Positions 4,967 to 12,292 are shown, numbered from the stretch's first letter. The stretch is 12,352 bases of DNA from Cloacibacterium sp964530915 (GCA_964530915.1 CAZHCK010000072.1:1-12352), one strand, 5' to 3'. Made by a program: numbers and translations. Notes: generated from the sequence alone by a model not told the origin.

Positions 4967-5851
4967 TTAGTCTTCTTTTTTATAGGCTCTGGTATGAGCC
5001 TGATTAAACACTCTTTTTAATTGCTCTATATTGCCATTCGTGTAAACTTGTGTGGAAGCTAAACTAGAATGACCTAAGATTTTTTTAACTTTAGAAATTT
5101 CCGCGCCATTATTCAAAACATGAGTAGCAAAGCTATGCCTTAAAATATGTGGACTCTTTTTTTTCTTTAAAGTTATAAGACTAAGGTAGCGATTTACCAC
5201 TGAATACACAAATTTTTCGGATAGTTTTTTTCCATTTTCGCGAACGAAAAAATAAATACCAGAATCTTCATTAGGCTTTCTAATTGCTATGTATTCCCGC
5301 ATCTGTTTTAATAGATTTTCAGAAATGGGAACTACTCTTTGCTTATTACCTTTTCCTTTGATGGAAATTTCAGATTTAGAAAAATCTATTTGGTCTAATA
5401 AAATATTGCAGAGTTCAGATTTTCTCATTCCAGTCTGGTAAAGTGTTTCTATAATGAGTTTTTCTAATAAGTTTTCTGGTTCTTTTTCTAAAATCTCACC
5501 TAAACTTTCCATTTCCTCTTCTGAAATAGGAATTTGTTTTTCGGCATAAAATTTAAGGGAAGGTATCGTTTCTAAAGGAGAAACTTGAATTTCACCTATT
5601 TTCAGAAGATATAAATAAAAACTCCTTAAGCTAGAAAGTTTACGGTTAATGCTTCTTTTTTGGATTTTTTTCTCAGAAAGTGAGACGATGAAATTACGGA
5701 TGATTTTTTTATCTACCTTTTTTAAATCTTCCGTTCCTTCTGTTTCCGAAATGAACAGCAACAAGTCTTCTAAATCCTTTTTATAACTCACCAGCGTATT
5801 CTGAGAATAACGCTTCTCTACAGAAATATAATCTAGAAACTTGTTAATCAT
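4967..5851 (-). CDS. xerC: Tyrosine recombinase of the XerC/XerD type
   Basis: A 294-residue tyrosine recombinase of Xer size. The N-terminal SAM-like core-binding domain spans about 1-90 and the catalytic domain about 105-290. All catalytic residues are present: Arg143 (TGMRKSEL), Lys165 (IKGKG), His235 and Arg238 (HILRHSFATH), His261 (LGHSS) and Tyr270 (TQVYT). Xer proteins resolve chromosome dimers at dif near the terminus. The setting between rpsU and hpf, among core genes, supports a housekeeping Xer rather than an integrase of a mobile element. Whether it is the XerC or XerD partner cannot be decided here. A TATATTTG box (5893-5886) lies inside the rpsU terminator upstream, but with no matching -33 element. 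Confidence 0.93.
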   Translation of the reverse strand: MINKFLDYISVEKRYSQNTLVSYKKDLEDLLLFISETEGTEDLKKVDKKIIRNFIVSLSEKKIQKRSINRKLSSLRSFYLYLLKIGEIQVSPLETIPSLKFYAEKQIPISEEEMESLGEILEKEPENLLEKLIIETLYQTGMRKSELCNILLDQIDFSKSEISIKGKGNKQRVVPISENLLKQMREYIAIRKPNEDSGIYFFVRENGKKLSEKFVYSVVNRYLSLITLKKKKSPHILRHSFATHVLNNGAEISKVKKILGHSSLASTQVYTNGNIEQLKRVFNQAHTRAYKKED

Positions 5852-5871
5852 GAATTAATAGGTATATAAAA

Positions 5872-5913
5872 CAAAAATCACTTCTCAAATATAAGAATTT
5901 GAAAAGTGATTTT
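5872..5913 (-). terminator. Rho-independent terminator of rpsU
   Basis: A long hairpin: 10-bp outer stem (AAAATCACTT / AAGTGATTTT), one C-A mismatch, 6-bp inner stem (TCAAAT / ATTTGA) and a 6-nt loop. The minus-strand side continues TTTTTGTTTT. It begins about 24 nt after the rpsU stop and separates rpsU from the xerC-hpf pair. Confidence 0.9.
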
Positions 5914-5936
5914 GATATTTTTTAAAGAAAAACTAA

Positions 5937-6134
5937 TTAAGCTTGTTCTTCTTTGCTTAATTCTCTTTGCTTATGAGCTGCTTTAAGTTTTGATTGTCTT
6001 AAAGTCACAGAAGGTTTTGTAAACTGTTGTCTAGACCTTAACGCTCTTACAACACCAGTTTTATCAAATTTTCTTTTATACTTCTTAAGTGCTCTGTCGA
6101 TAGACTCTCCGTCTTTTACTGGAATTATTAACAT
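5937..6134 (-). CDS. rpsU: Small ribosomal subunit protein bS21
   Basis: A 65-residue bS21, very basic, with the characteristic ESIDRALKKYKRKFDKTGVVRALR helix-turn-helix region (10-33) and a helical Lys/Arg/Gln-rich tail. In Bacteroidetes, bS21 (with bS18 and bS6) packs against the 3' end of 16S rRNA and hides its anti-SD sequence. The gene is therefore thought to control its own translation through a strong SD. That fits here: an unusually long SD-like sequence (6140-6151) lies 5 nt before the ATG, while the other genes in the window lack one. It has its own promoter (6159-6189) and terminator (5872-5913), so it appears to be a single-gene unit. Confidence 0.98.
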   Translation of the reverse strand: MLIIPVKDGESIDRALKKYKRKFDKTGVVRALRSRQQFTKPSVTLRQSKLKAAHKQRELSKEEQA

Positions 6135-6139
6135 ATATT

Positions 6140-6151
6140 ACATCTCATTTT
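6140..6151 (-). promoter_or_regulatory. Extended alternative Shine-Dalgarno of rpsU
   Basis: The minus strand reads AAAATGAGATGT, ending 5 nt before the rpsU ATG; its core TGAGA is 8 nt from the ATG. It is not a canonical AGGAGG. It is, however, complementary over 12 nt to the ACATCTCATTTT tail that I recall at the 3' end of 16S rRNA in Chryseobacterium-type flavobacteria, which have an altered anti-SD. The 16S gene is not in this window, so the pairing is recalled, not seen. It occupies most of the predicted leader of about 20 nt. Confidence 0.75.
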
Positions 6152-6158
6152 GTGGTTG

Positions 6159-6189
6159 CAAAAGTATAAAAATTTTTAAACTCCACAAA
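6159..6189 (-). promoter_or_regulatory. Promoter of rpsU
   Basis: On the minus strand, TTTG (6189-6186) and TACTTTTG (6166-6159) are 19 nt apart, a full match to the Bacteroidetes promoter form. The start would be near 6153, giving a leader of about 20 nt that is almost wholly the SD-like sequence. Confidence 0.82.
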
Positions 6190-6204
6190 ATTTAATTATA
6201 AAAA

Positions 6205-7956
6205 TTAAAAAATTTCTTTGTGAAGTTGTGCTTTATACAAATTTGCATAATATCCATTTTTCGCCAATAGTTCTTCGTGTTTGCCTTCTTCTACTACTTT
6301 ACCAGAATCCATCACAAGAATTTTATCGGCTTTTTCTATGGTTGACAATCGATGCGCAATGATAATTGAAGTTCTGTTTTGAGTAATTTTCTCAGTAGCT
6401 TTCTGTATCAATTTTTCACTTTCTGGGTCTATAGAAGAAGTGGCTTCGTCTAAAATCAAAATCTTAGGATCAGAAAGATATGCTCTTAAGAAAGATAACA
6501 ACTGTCTCTGACCAAGAGAAATACTACTTCCTCTCTCGCTTACCACAAAATCATAACCTCCCGGTAATCGCTCAATAAATTCATCTACTTCTATATCTTG
6601 GGCAATTTTTTTAATTTTTTCGAGCGGAATAGTATCTCCTAAAGTAAGATTTTCATAAATACTACCATGGAAAAGGAAAACATCTTGTAGAACTACTCCT
6701 ACTTTACTTCGCAAATCGTACAATTCATAATCTCTGATATCAATATCATCCAGTAAAATTTTACCTGAGTTAATATCATAAAATCTTGTAATCAACTGAA
6801 TAATTGTAGATTTTCCTGCACCAGTTGCACCTACAATTGCCACTGTTTCGCCCGGATTTACTTTGAAATCTACTCCTTTCAGAACTTCTTGCTTTTCGTC
6901 ATAAGAAAATCGCACATCTCTGAATTCTATTTTTCCTTCAATATGATCTTTTTTGATGGTTCCGAGATTCGGCATTGAGTTTTCTTCATCCATAATTCCT
7001 AAAACTCTTTCTGCACCTACCAAACCACGCTGAATATTATTAAATCTATCGGCAATCTGACGAAGCGGACGAATCAACATGTTAATGTAAGAAATAAATG
7101 CAATGACCTGTCCCGGAGAAATATCTCTTGCCGTCAATGCATTATATCCTGCCACAAAAAGAATCAGCCCTATAAAAACAGAAGAAATCAGTTCCACCAC
7201 AGGGAAAAACAATGAAAAATAGAAAACCGTTTTCAGTAAAGCTGCCTTTAAATTGACATTAATATCATCAAATTTCTTAAATTCTGCTTCTTGTCTATTA
7301 AAAACTTGAATGAGTGACATTCCAGAAAGTCTTTCTTGCACAAAACTATTTTGGGTAGAAGTCCAAGCTCTTTCGTCACCAAATGCTTTTCTTAATTTTT
7401 TCTGGAAAAACCTTGTAATCACCAACATGATGGGTAAAATGGTAAGCGAAATATAACTCAGTTCTGTGTTTACCTGAAACATGGCTACCAAAACGAAAAC
7501 CACTTTCAAAATATCTCCGAAAACCATCAAAAATCCATCAGTATAAACCGTGGCAATGGTTTCTACATCTCCAACCGCTCTAGTAACCAAATTCCCGATA
7601 GCAGTTTTATCAAAGAATGAAGTTTTGAAATAAATGAGTTTATGATACAGCCTTTCTCTAATGTCTCTAATTACATTTTGAGCGATATAGTTAGAAAGAA
7701 AAACAAGGAAAAAATTTAAAATAGTTTCTGCTACTACCAAACCTATTAAGAAATAAATATCCTTCATCAAGACGTTATTGTCTTTCAGTTTCAGGATATC
7801 AATATCTACAATCTGCTGAGTAAGAATAGGTCTATACACCGAAACTATCGCTAAAATAATAGAGATAATTAGGGCTAAAATAAACCACGTTCTAAATTTC
7901 ATTCCTATGAAAAAAAGACGCTGAATTATATTGCTGGTGGTTGGTTTTTTGTTCAT
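6205..7956 (-). CDS. ABC exporter, fused membrane and ATPase domains (MsbA/MdlB-like)
   Basis: A 583-residue half-transporter that would act as a dimer in the inner membrane. An N-terminal six-helix membrane domain (about 20-310) is followed by a nucleotide-binding domain (about 340-575). Motifs seen: Walker A GATGAGKST (376-384), Q-loop Gln424, signature ISLGQ (479-483, a variant of LSGGQ), Walker B ILILDE (499-504) with catalytic Glu504, and switch His535 (IIAHRLST). This architecture exports lipids, drugs or peptides; the substrate cannot be told. There is no peptidase domain, so it is not a bacteriocin-type exporter. It starts 6 nt after truA and is probably cotranscribed with it. No clear terminator follows; the rpsU promoter starts just beyond its stop. 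Confidence 0.95.
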   Translation of the reverse strand: MNKKPTTSNIIQRLFFIGMKFRTWFILALIISIILAIVSVYRPILTQQIVDIDILKLKDNNVLMKDIYFLIGLVVAETILNFFLVFLSNYIAQNVIRDIRERLYHKLIYFKTSFFDKTAIGNLVTRAVGDVETIATVYTDGFLMVFGDILKVVFVLVAMFQVNTELSYISLTILPIMLVITRFFQKKLRKAFGDERAWTSTQNSFVQERLSGMSLIQVFNRQEAEFKKFDDINVNLKAALLKTVFYFSLFFPVVELISSVFIGLILFVAGYNALTARDISPGQVIAFISYINMLIRPLRQIADRFNNIQRGLVGAERVLGIMDEENSMPNLGTIKKDHIEGKIEFRDVRFSYDEKQEVLKGVDFKVNPGETVAIVGATGAGKSTIIQLITRFYDINSGKILLDDIDIRDYELYDLRSKVGVVLQDVFLFHGSIYENLTLGDTIPLEKIKKIAQDIEVDEFIERLPGGYDFVVSERGSSISLGQRQLLSFLRAYLSDPKILILDEATSSIDPESEKLIQKATEKITQNRTSIIIAHRLSTIEKADKILVMDSGKVVEEGKHEELLAKNGYYANLYKAQLHKEIF

Positions 7957-7962
7957 AATTTT

Positions 7963-8694
7963 TTAAAAATCGTATCCTACATCTACCAAAAATAATGCAT
8001 GAGCTGGCGCAGAAGTACCTGCAATACCTCTATTTTTAGCTTCTATCACATTTCTTAAATCGGCAGGTTTTAGTTTTCCACTGCCTATTTCTACCATAGT
8101 TCCTACAATCGCACGAACCATATTTCTGAGAAATCTATCCGCAGAGATGGTAAATTTAAGTTCATTTCCGTTTTGTTCCCAATTTGCGTGATAGATTTTA
8201 CAAATATTGGTTTTATTGTCAGCTCCCACTTTCGCAAAACTCCCGAAATCTTCGTACTCAAAAAGAATTTTGCAAGCTTCATTCATTTTTTCCACCTCCA
8301 GAGATTTTCTCCAATGTTGCCACGCAAATTTTTCAGAAAAAGGATTTTTTTCTAGCGAAATATAATATTCATACGTTCTATATTTTGCTGAAAATCTCGC
8401 GTGAAAATCTTCTTTTACCTCAAAAATCCTCTTTATCGCAATACTTGGTGGAAGAAAAGAATTCAGTTGATGAACTAATTTCTCTGAAATTTCTCCATCA
8501 AAATCAAAATGTGCAAACATTTTTTTGGCGTGAACTCCAGTGTCTGTTCTTCCAGCTCCCGTAGTTTTAATTTCAGTTCGCAGAATCATAGAAAGTGCTT
8601 TTTCTAATTCTTCTTGCACAGAAATCTCATTTGGCTGAATTTGATAGCCAAAAAACGTAGAACCATTGTAGGAAAACTCAATAAAGTAACGCAA
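7963..8694 (-). CDS. truA: tRNA pseudouridine(38-40) synthase TruA
   Basis: A 243-residue TruA, the enzyme that turns uridines 38-40 in the tRNA anticodon stem-loop into pseudouridine. The catalytic Asp51 sits in GAGRTDTGVHA. The N-terminal RYFIEFSYNGSTFFGYQIQPN and the later RFLRNMVRAIVGTMVEIGSGK are both family hallmarks. Length is normal. It is the first gene of a probable truA-ABC transporter operon and is divergent from the phosphoesterase gene. A TATTTTTG box (8729-8722) lies about 28 nt upstream. Confidence 0.97.
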   Translation of the reverse strand: MRYFIEFSYNGSTFFGYQIQPNEISVQEELEKALSMILRTEIKTTGAGRTDTGVHAKKMFAHFDFDGEISEKLVHQLNSFLPPSIAIKRIFEVKEDFHARFSAKYRTYEYYISLEKNPFSEKFAWQHWRKSLEVEKMNEACKILFEYEDFGSFAKVGADNKTNICKIYHANWEQNGNELKFTISADRFLRNMVRAIVGTMVEIGSGKLKPADLRNVIEAKNRGIAGTSAPAHALFLVDVGYDF

Positions 8695-8700
8695 TTTTTA

Positions 8701-8708
8701 TATTTTTG
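8701..8708 (+). promoter_or_regulatory. -7 box for the phosphoesterase gene
   Basis: TATTTTTG on the plus strand matches TAnnTTTG, with a likely start near 8713 and a leader of about 24 nt to the TTG at 8737. No TTG/TTTG is found at the usual -33 distance, so this is a partial match. It faces the truA box at 8722-8729. Confidence 0.5.
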
Positions 8709-8721
8709 TAGAATTCAACTG

Positions 8722-8729
8722 CAAAAATA
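8722..8729 (-). promoter_or_regulatory. -7 box for truA
   Basis: TATTTTTG on the minus strand matches TAnnTTTG, with a likely start near 8717 and a leader of about 23 nt to the truA ATG. No -33 element is visible at the usual distance. With the box at 8701-8708 it forms an 8-bp inverted repeat around a GAATTC centre. Confidence 0.5.
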
Positions 8730-8736
8730 CATTTTT

Positions 8737-9231
8737 TTGAAAAGAATCCTTCTACTTTCCGACACCCATTCTTATATAGACGATAGAATTTTAGAATATG
8801 CTAAAAATGCTGATGAAATTTGGCATGCTGGTGATTTTGGAAATTTAGAAGTGATAGACGAACTGAAAAAAGTAGGAACATTACGAGGTGTTTTCGGGAA
8901 TATTGATGAAGCAAAAATAAGAGCAGAATTCCCAGAAATAAATGTTTTCGAATGTGAAAAAACAAAAGTAGTGATGATTCACATTGGCGGATATCCTAAT
9001 AAATATGCACCAAGAGTGAAACAAATATTAAAGGACGAAAAACCTCAAATTTTTATTTCTGGGCATTCTCACATATTAAAAGTGATGTATGATAAAGAGT
9101 TAGAAATTCTGCATCTCAATCCTGGCGCTGCTGGAAAACATGGTTGGCATAAAATGAGAACCATGCTGAGATTTGAAATCAATGGTGAGAAAATTGAAAA
9201 TTTAGAGGTGGTAGAGCTTGGAGCGAAATAG
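8737..9231 (+). CDS. YfcE/MJ0936-type metallophosphoesterase
   Basis: With the TTG start at 8737 this is a 164-residue calcineurin-like phosphodiesterase beginning MKRILLLSDTH, the normal start and length for this family. A frame open from 8614 would add 41 residues with no family likeness that overlap truA, so I reject it. Metal-binding motifs: SDTH (Asp9, His11), GDFGN (Asp33), GNID (Asn55), His82 and GHSH (110-112), ending NPGAAGKHG. Relatives are manganese-dependent phosphodiesterases; the natural substrate is unknown. It is followed after 48 nt by the Smr-domain gene and likely cotranscribed with it. Confidence 0.9.
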   Translation: MKRILLLSDTHSYIDDRILEYAKNADEIWHAGDFGNLEVIDELKKVGTLRGVFGNIDEAKIRAEFPEINVFECEKTKVVMIHIGGYPNKYAPRVKQILKDEKPQIFISGHSHILKVMYDKELEILHLNPGAAGKHGWHKMRTMLRFEINGEKIENLEVVELGAK

Positions 9232-9279
9232 AAATTTGTAGAATAGACTTTAATTTTAAAAATAAAACAATCAAAGATT

Positions 9280-9774
9280 GTGAAAATAGGCGATTTGGTT
9301 TCGGTGATAGATGATGATTTGAAAGGGAAAATTTCTGCTTTCAAAGGAAATATGGTGCAAATAGAAGACGAACACGGTTTTCATTATGACATTGAAAAAA
9401 GTAAAGTCGTACTCCACAATCATAATATTTATGACGATATTTCAATCACTGCAAAAAAGGAAACGTCTACCAAAATTTCTAAAAAAAATCAAACTCAACC
9501 GCAGTCCATCGATTTACATTTTGAAAAATTGGTCAATAATCCTCAAGACTTTGAATCTTGGGAAAGATTGATGATTCAGCGAGAAAAACTGATTGAAAAA
9601 TTAGAATATTGCAGAAGCAATAACATGAAAAAACTGAACATCATCCACGGAATTGGGGATGGCGTTTTGCAAAATATGGTGCACGAAGTTTTACAAGGTT
9701 TCGCGGGTATAGAATACGAAGACCATGACTTTTTCTACCACAGCACAGGAAATGTCTTGGTTACTTTTTTGTAG
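9280..9774 (+). CDS. Smr-domain protein with N-terminal KOW/SH3-like segment
   Basis: A 164-residue protein with GTG start at 9280. The N-terminal part (1-45: KIGDLVSVIDDDLKGKISAFKGNMVQIEDEHGF) looks like a small SH3/KOW-type beta barrel, as in Bacteroidetes DUF2027-type Smr proteins. The C-terminal Smr domain (about 75-164) has IDLH (77-80) and HGIGDGVL (123-130). Smr domains are found at the end of MutS2 and can cut DNA or RNA; nuclease activity of this protein is only inferred. The two parts are joined by a short Lys/Thr/Gln-rich linker (about 58-75). Its 3' end overlaps the DUF6370-type gene on the other strand by 14 bp. Confidence 0.88.
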   Translation: MKIGDLVSVIDDDLKGKISAFKGNMVQIEDEHGFHYDIEKSKVVLHNHNIYDDISITAKKETSTKISKKNQTQPQSIDLHFEKLVNNPQDFESWERLMIQREKLIEKLEYCRSNNMKKLNIIHGIGDGVLQNMVHEVLQGFAGIEYEDHDFFYHSTGNVLVTFL

Positions 9775-10078
9775 AATTAGGCAGTAATTTGAAATAACTT
9801 ACCACAAATTTCCCATCCTTCACTTCACCGATGACTTCTGCTTTTTTGATTGCATTGCAAAAACCGTCATCAGCATGAGCGTCTCCGTGGTCATTAATTT
9901 TAGTGCCTTCTACAAAATAACTTTTCCCGTCAATTCTTACCGCTAAATCACAACCTTTTTTATCTTTCATTTTGAACTGACATTGTCCGCAAGCTGCTTC
10001 TACGACTTGCTTCTTTTTCTCTTGAGAGAATCCAAAAGTGAAACTCAAAAGTGCAATAAATAAAACGAGATTTTTCAT
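9761..10078 (-). CDS. Small secreted Cys/His-rich protein, DUF6370-like
   Basis: A 105-residue protein with a clear signal peptide (MKNLVLFIALLSFTFGFSQ, 1-19), so probably periplasmic. The mature part has a conserved-looking set of possible metal or redox residues: CGQC (Cys30, Cys33), Cys43, DHGDAH (His64, His68) and Cys74 in GFC. It looks like the DUF6370 family; function is unknown. A structural or metal-binding role is an inference from the Cys/His pattern. A TATTTTTG box (10104-10097) lies about 18 nt upstream. The gene converges on the Smr gene with a 14-bp overlap and has no visible terminator. Confidence 0.82.
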   Translation of the reverse strand: MKNLVLFIALLSFTFGFSQEKKKQVVEAACGQCQFKMKDKKGCDLAVRIDGKSYFVEGTKINDHGDAHADDGFCNAIKKAEVIGEVKDGKFVVSYFKLLPNSTKK

Positions 10079-10096
10079 ATTACATTAACTATCTTT

Positions 10097-10104
10097 CAAA
10101 AATA
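10097..10104 (-). promoter_or_regulatory. -7 box for the DUF6370-like gene
   Basis: TATTTTTG on the minus strand matches TAnnTTTG and would start RNA about 13 nt before the ATG. No TTTG is found at the usual -33 distance, so this is a partial match. Confidence 0.42.
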
Positions 10105-10117
10105 GTTTAAAAATCAA

Positions 10118-10125
10118 TACCTTTG
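10118..10125 (+). promoter_or_regulatory. -7 box for the DUF3822-rsmD operon
   Basis: TACCTTTG on the plus strand fits TAnnTTTG and lies 19 nt before the ATG at 10145. A TTTC (10094-10097), one base off TTTG, lies 20 nt upstream. It is back to back with the box for the DUF6370-like gene. Confidence 0.55.
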
Positions 10126-10144
10126 CATTTATTGGTAAAAAACT

Positions 10145-10861
10145 ATGAAAAAACTTTCTTTACTTTTCACCAAAGATGGTTTACAATGGCACATTTCTAA
10201 AGGAAAAACAGTGCTAGAAGAAGCATTTTATTTCGTAACAGAAGAAACTTCGCCTCATTTAGTAGAAGAAAAACTAGATGAAGTTTTAAAATTTGATGAC
10301 TACAAAGAAATAGAAGTGATTTCTGCACTCAATCATTTTTCGCTTACTCCAGATAGTTTTACAGAGCACGAATTGGGCTATAAACTGATTTCTTATAACG
10401 CTCCTGTAGATGAAGCTAACGAAGAATTGATGCTTTCTGTGAACAAAAAATTTGCGGTGCAATTTTACTACACTTTTCCAAAGCATTTTTACCAAAAAAT
10501 TAAAGCAAAAAAATTACCCACGAAATTTAATTTCTCGGGCGAAAAATTTTTAAATGCTTTAACTGTTAAAAACCACAAAGAAATTCATATCAATCTATAT
10601 CATCATCAAGTAGAGTTTTTCGCTTTTGAAAATAAAAAAGTGGTACTTTACAACAACTTAGATGCTGATTCTGAAGTAGATTTCTTGTATTTTATTATGT
10701 TTTCTTTGAGCAAAATAAATTTTGGAACCGCAGAAACGCATTTTCATATTTATGGAGAAACTCACGAAAACGAAACCTTTATTTCAGAATTGAGAAAGTT
10801 TGTTAAAAATATTAAAGTTCATTTTGACAACGCTCCGAAAAAGAATTTTGTTCTTTCTTAA
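10145..10861 (+). CDS. DUF3822 family protein
   Basis: A 238-residue soluble protein with no signal peptide or membrane segment, matching the Bacteroidetes DUF3822 family in length, gene setting and general pattern. It has alternating short beta strands (LSLLFTKDGLQWHIS near the start, IHINLYHHQVEFFAFENKKVVLYNNL at about 147-172) and a late FHIYGETHENETFISELRKF segment. The paired strand-turn-strand layout is reminiscent of an actin/ASKHA-like fold, but the sequence does not show the phosphate-binding loops clearly, so this is speculative. It lies 24 nt before rsmD, a pairing common in this phylum, which suggests a link to 16S rRNA methylation or ribosome assembly. Function is unknown. Confidence 0.85.
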   Translation: MKKLSLLFTKDGLQWHISKGKTVLEEAFYFVTEETSPHLVEEKLDEVLKFDDYKEIEVISALNHFSLTPDSFTEHELGYKLISYNAPVDEANEELMLSVNKKFAVQFYYTFPKHFYQKIKAKKLPTKFNFSGEKFLNALTVKNHKEIHINLYHHQVEFFAFENKKVVLYNNLDADSEVDFLYFIMFSLSKINFGTAETHFHIYGETHENETFISELRKFVKNIKVHFDNAPKKNFVLS

Positions 10862-10885
10862 AAAATCATTTATCAAAAATCAAGC

Positions 10886-11461
10886 ATGTATAGAATTATC
10901 TCTGGCAAATGGAAAGCAAAAAGAATTGCTGCGCCTAAAAATTTCGATGTAAGACCTACCACAGACTATGCTAAAGAAGCACTTTTCAGCATTTTGGCGA
11001 ATCGTCACGAAGTAGAATTTTGCTCAGTTTTAGACCTTTTTGCTGGAATTGGCTCTATCAGTTTAGAGTTTGCCTCTAGAGATTGTAAAGACGTTACCGC
11101 TGTAGAAATGAATCCTAAGCATGCTGCTTTCATTAATTCTACTGCTGCAGAACTAGAAATGGCGCTTCAAATTAATCTACAGCGTGGTGATGTTTTTGAA
11201 TGGTTAAAGAAAAACAGAACCAAGAAAACTTTTGACATTGTTTTTGCAGATCCACCTTTTGAATTAGAAGAAAAAAAATACAATGAACTGATTTCTTTAG
11301 TTCTCAATAATAACTTCTTAAAAGAAAATGGAACTTTTGTTTTAGAACATCAATCTAAAATGAAATTAGAGCATCCTCAATTAATTGAAACCAGAAAATA
11401 CGGAAATGTGAGTTTTTCTTTCTTTGAAGCGAAAGAAAATGATGAGACTTCTGAAGCTTAA
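10886..11461 (+). CDS. rsmD: 16S rRNA (guanine(966)-N2)-methyltransferase RsmD
   Basis: A 191-residue class I SAM-dependent methyltransferase that modifies G966 (E. coli numbering) of 16S rRNA in the 30S subunit. Family hallmarks are present: the start YRIISGKWKAKRI, the RPTTDYAKEALFSIL region (23-37), SAM motif I DLFAGIGSISLEF (50-62), acidic Glu74 in TAVEMN, and the catalytic ADPPF motif (121-125) typical of N-methyltransferases acting on exocyclic amines. Length is normal. It is in an operon with the DUF3822 gene and converges on murI, with only 9 nt between the two stop codons. Confidence 0.96.
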   Translation: MYRIISGKWKAKRIAAPKNFDVRPTTDYAKEALFSILANRHEVEFCSVLDLFAGIGSISLEFASRDCKDVTAVEMNPKHAAFINSTAAELEMALQINLQRGDVFEWLKKNRTKKTFDIVFADPPFELEEKKYNELISLVLNNNFLKENGTFVLEHQSKMKLEHPQLIETRKYGNVSFSFFEAKENDETSEA

Positions 11462-11470
11462 TTTTAGATT

Positions 11471-12292
11471 CTAAAGTTTTTTCAGTTCTAGACTAATTTT
11501 ATTTCCAAAGAATTTTTTCGAAATTTTCTCGAAGTTTTTCGTGATATCAGAAAGATAAAATTCTGTGTTTCCTTCATCGTGTTGAGGGTTAAGTAAGTCA
11601 TTTTTGCTCAAAATGTCCCTTACATAACTCGCTACAATTTTAGGAGAATCAATGACTCTTACTCTGGTTCCGTAATATTTTTTAATCTCTTCAATGAGAA
11701 GCGGATAATGCGTACAACCTAGAATAAGTGTTTCTATATTTTTTAACTTTTTGTCGCTCAAATAGTTATAAATAATCGCGTGTGTAATTGGGTGATTTAC
11801 AAAACCTTCTTCGATGGCAGGAACCAATAAAGGCGTTGCCAATTCATCTACTTGAATATATTTATTCAGTTTTCGGATAGATTTTCTGTACAAACCAGAG
11901 TTTACCGTTGCTTTAGTGGCAATAACTCCTACATTTTGGTGAATCTCAAAAGCTACTTTTTCTGCCACTGGATTAATAACATCAAAAACCAAAGCCTGAT
12001 TTCCCACCAATTCTTTCACCTCTTGCAAAGCATTTGCAGTAGCCGTATTACAAGCAATAACGATGGCTTTACAGTTATTTTCTAATAAAAATTGGGTGAT
12101 TTTTAAAGAAAAACCGATAATCGCTTCTCTAGATTTTTCGCCGTAAGGTAAATGTGCTGTGTCACCGAAATAAATAAAATTTTCGTGTGGCATTAATCGT
12201 TTTATTTCTTTGGCTACGGTAAGTCCACCAACACCGGAATCAAAAATCCCTATCGGTTGTGATGATGAAAGATGAGAATAATCTGGTTTCAA
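11471..12292 (-). CDS. murI: Glutamate racemase MurI
   Basis: A 273-residue glutamate racemase that makes D-glutamate for peptidoglycan from L-glutamate. The two catalytic cysteines are present: Cys81 (IVIACNTATAN) and Cys193 (LILGCTHYPLL). The substrate-binding segments IGIFDSGVGGLTV (14-26) and YFGDTAHLPYGEKS (41-54) are intact. The start must be TTG at 12292: the conserved core begins at residue 14, and no ATG or GTG lies between it and the upstream region in this frame. A TATTTTTG box (12316-12309) lies about 17 nt upstream. A 7-bp tandem repeat begins just before that box. Confidence 0.96.
   Translation of the reverse strand: MKPDYSHLSSSQPIGIFDSGVGGLTVAKEIKRLMPHENFIYFGDTAHLPYGEKSREAIIGFSLKITQFLLENNCKAIVIACNTATANALQEVKELVGNQALVFDVINPVAEKVAFEIHQNVGVIATKATVNSGLYRKSIRKLNKYIQVDELATPLLVPAIEEGFVNHPITHAIIYNYLSDKKLKNIETLILGCTHYPLLIEEIKKYYGTRVRVIDSPKIVASYVRDILSKNDLLNPQHDEGNTEFYLSDITKNFEKISKKFFGNKISLELKKL

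Noticed and set aside
4079..5851. xerC beside a tRNA cluster as an integrated mobile element
   Set aside because: No direct repeats of a tRNA 3' end, no cargo genes; the neighbours rpsU, hpf and tuf are core genes and the protein has Xer size.
5886..5893. TATATTTG as an xerC promoter
   Set aside because: It lies in the stem-loop of the rpsU terminator and no TTG/TTTG is found 16-21 nt upstream; kept only as a remark.
6190..6209. Terminator after the ABC exporter
   Set aside because: Only a 7-bp all-A/T stem (TTTAATT / AATTAAA) overlapping the stop codon, too weak to call.
8184..8564. A 126-codon plus-strand open frame
   Set aside because: It lies wholly antisense to truA, has low-complexity Phe/Lys-rich content, and no promoter or family likeness; a shadow of an AT-rich gene.
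6205..8694. truA-ABC pair as part of a bacteriocin or resistance system
   Set aside because: No peptidase domain, precursor peptide or immunity gene nearby; a plain half-transporter next to a housekeeping gene.
8614..8736. Upstream ATG that would lengthen the phosphoesterase by 41 residues
   Set aside because: The extension overlaps truA, would need transcription from within truA, and has no family likeness; the TTG at 8737 gives the conserved family start.
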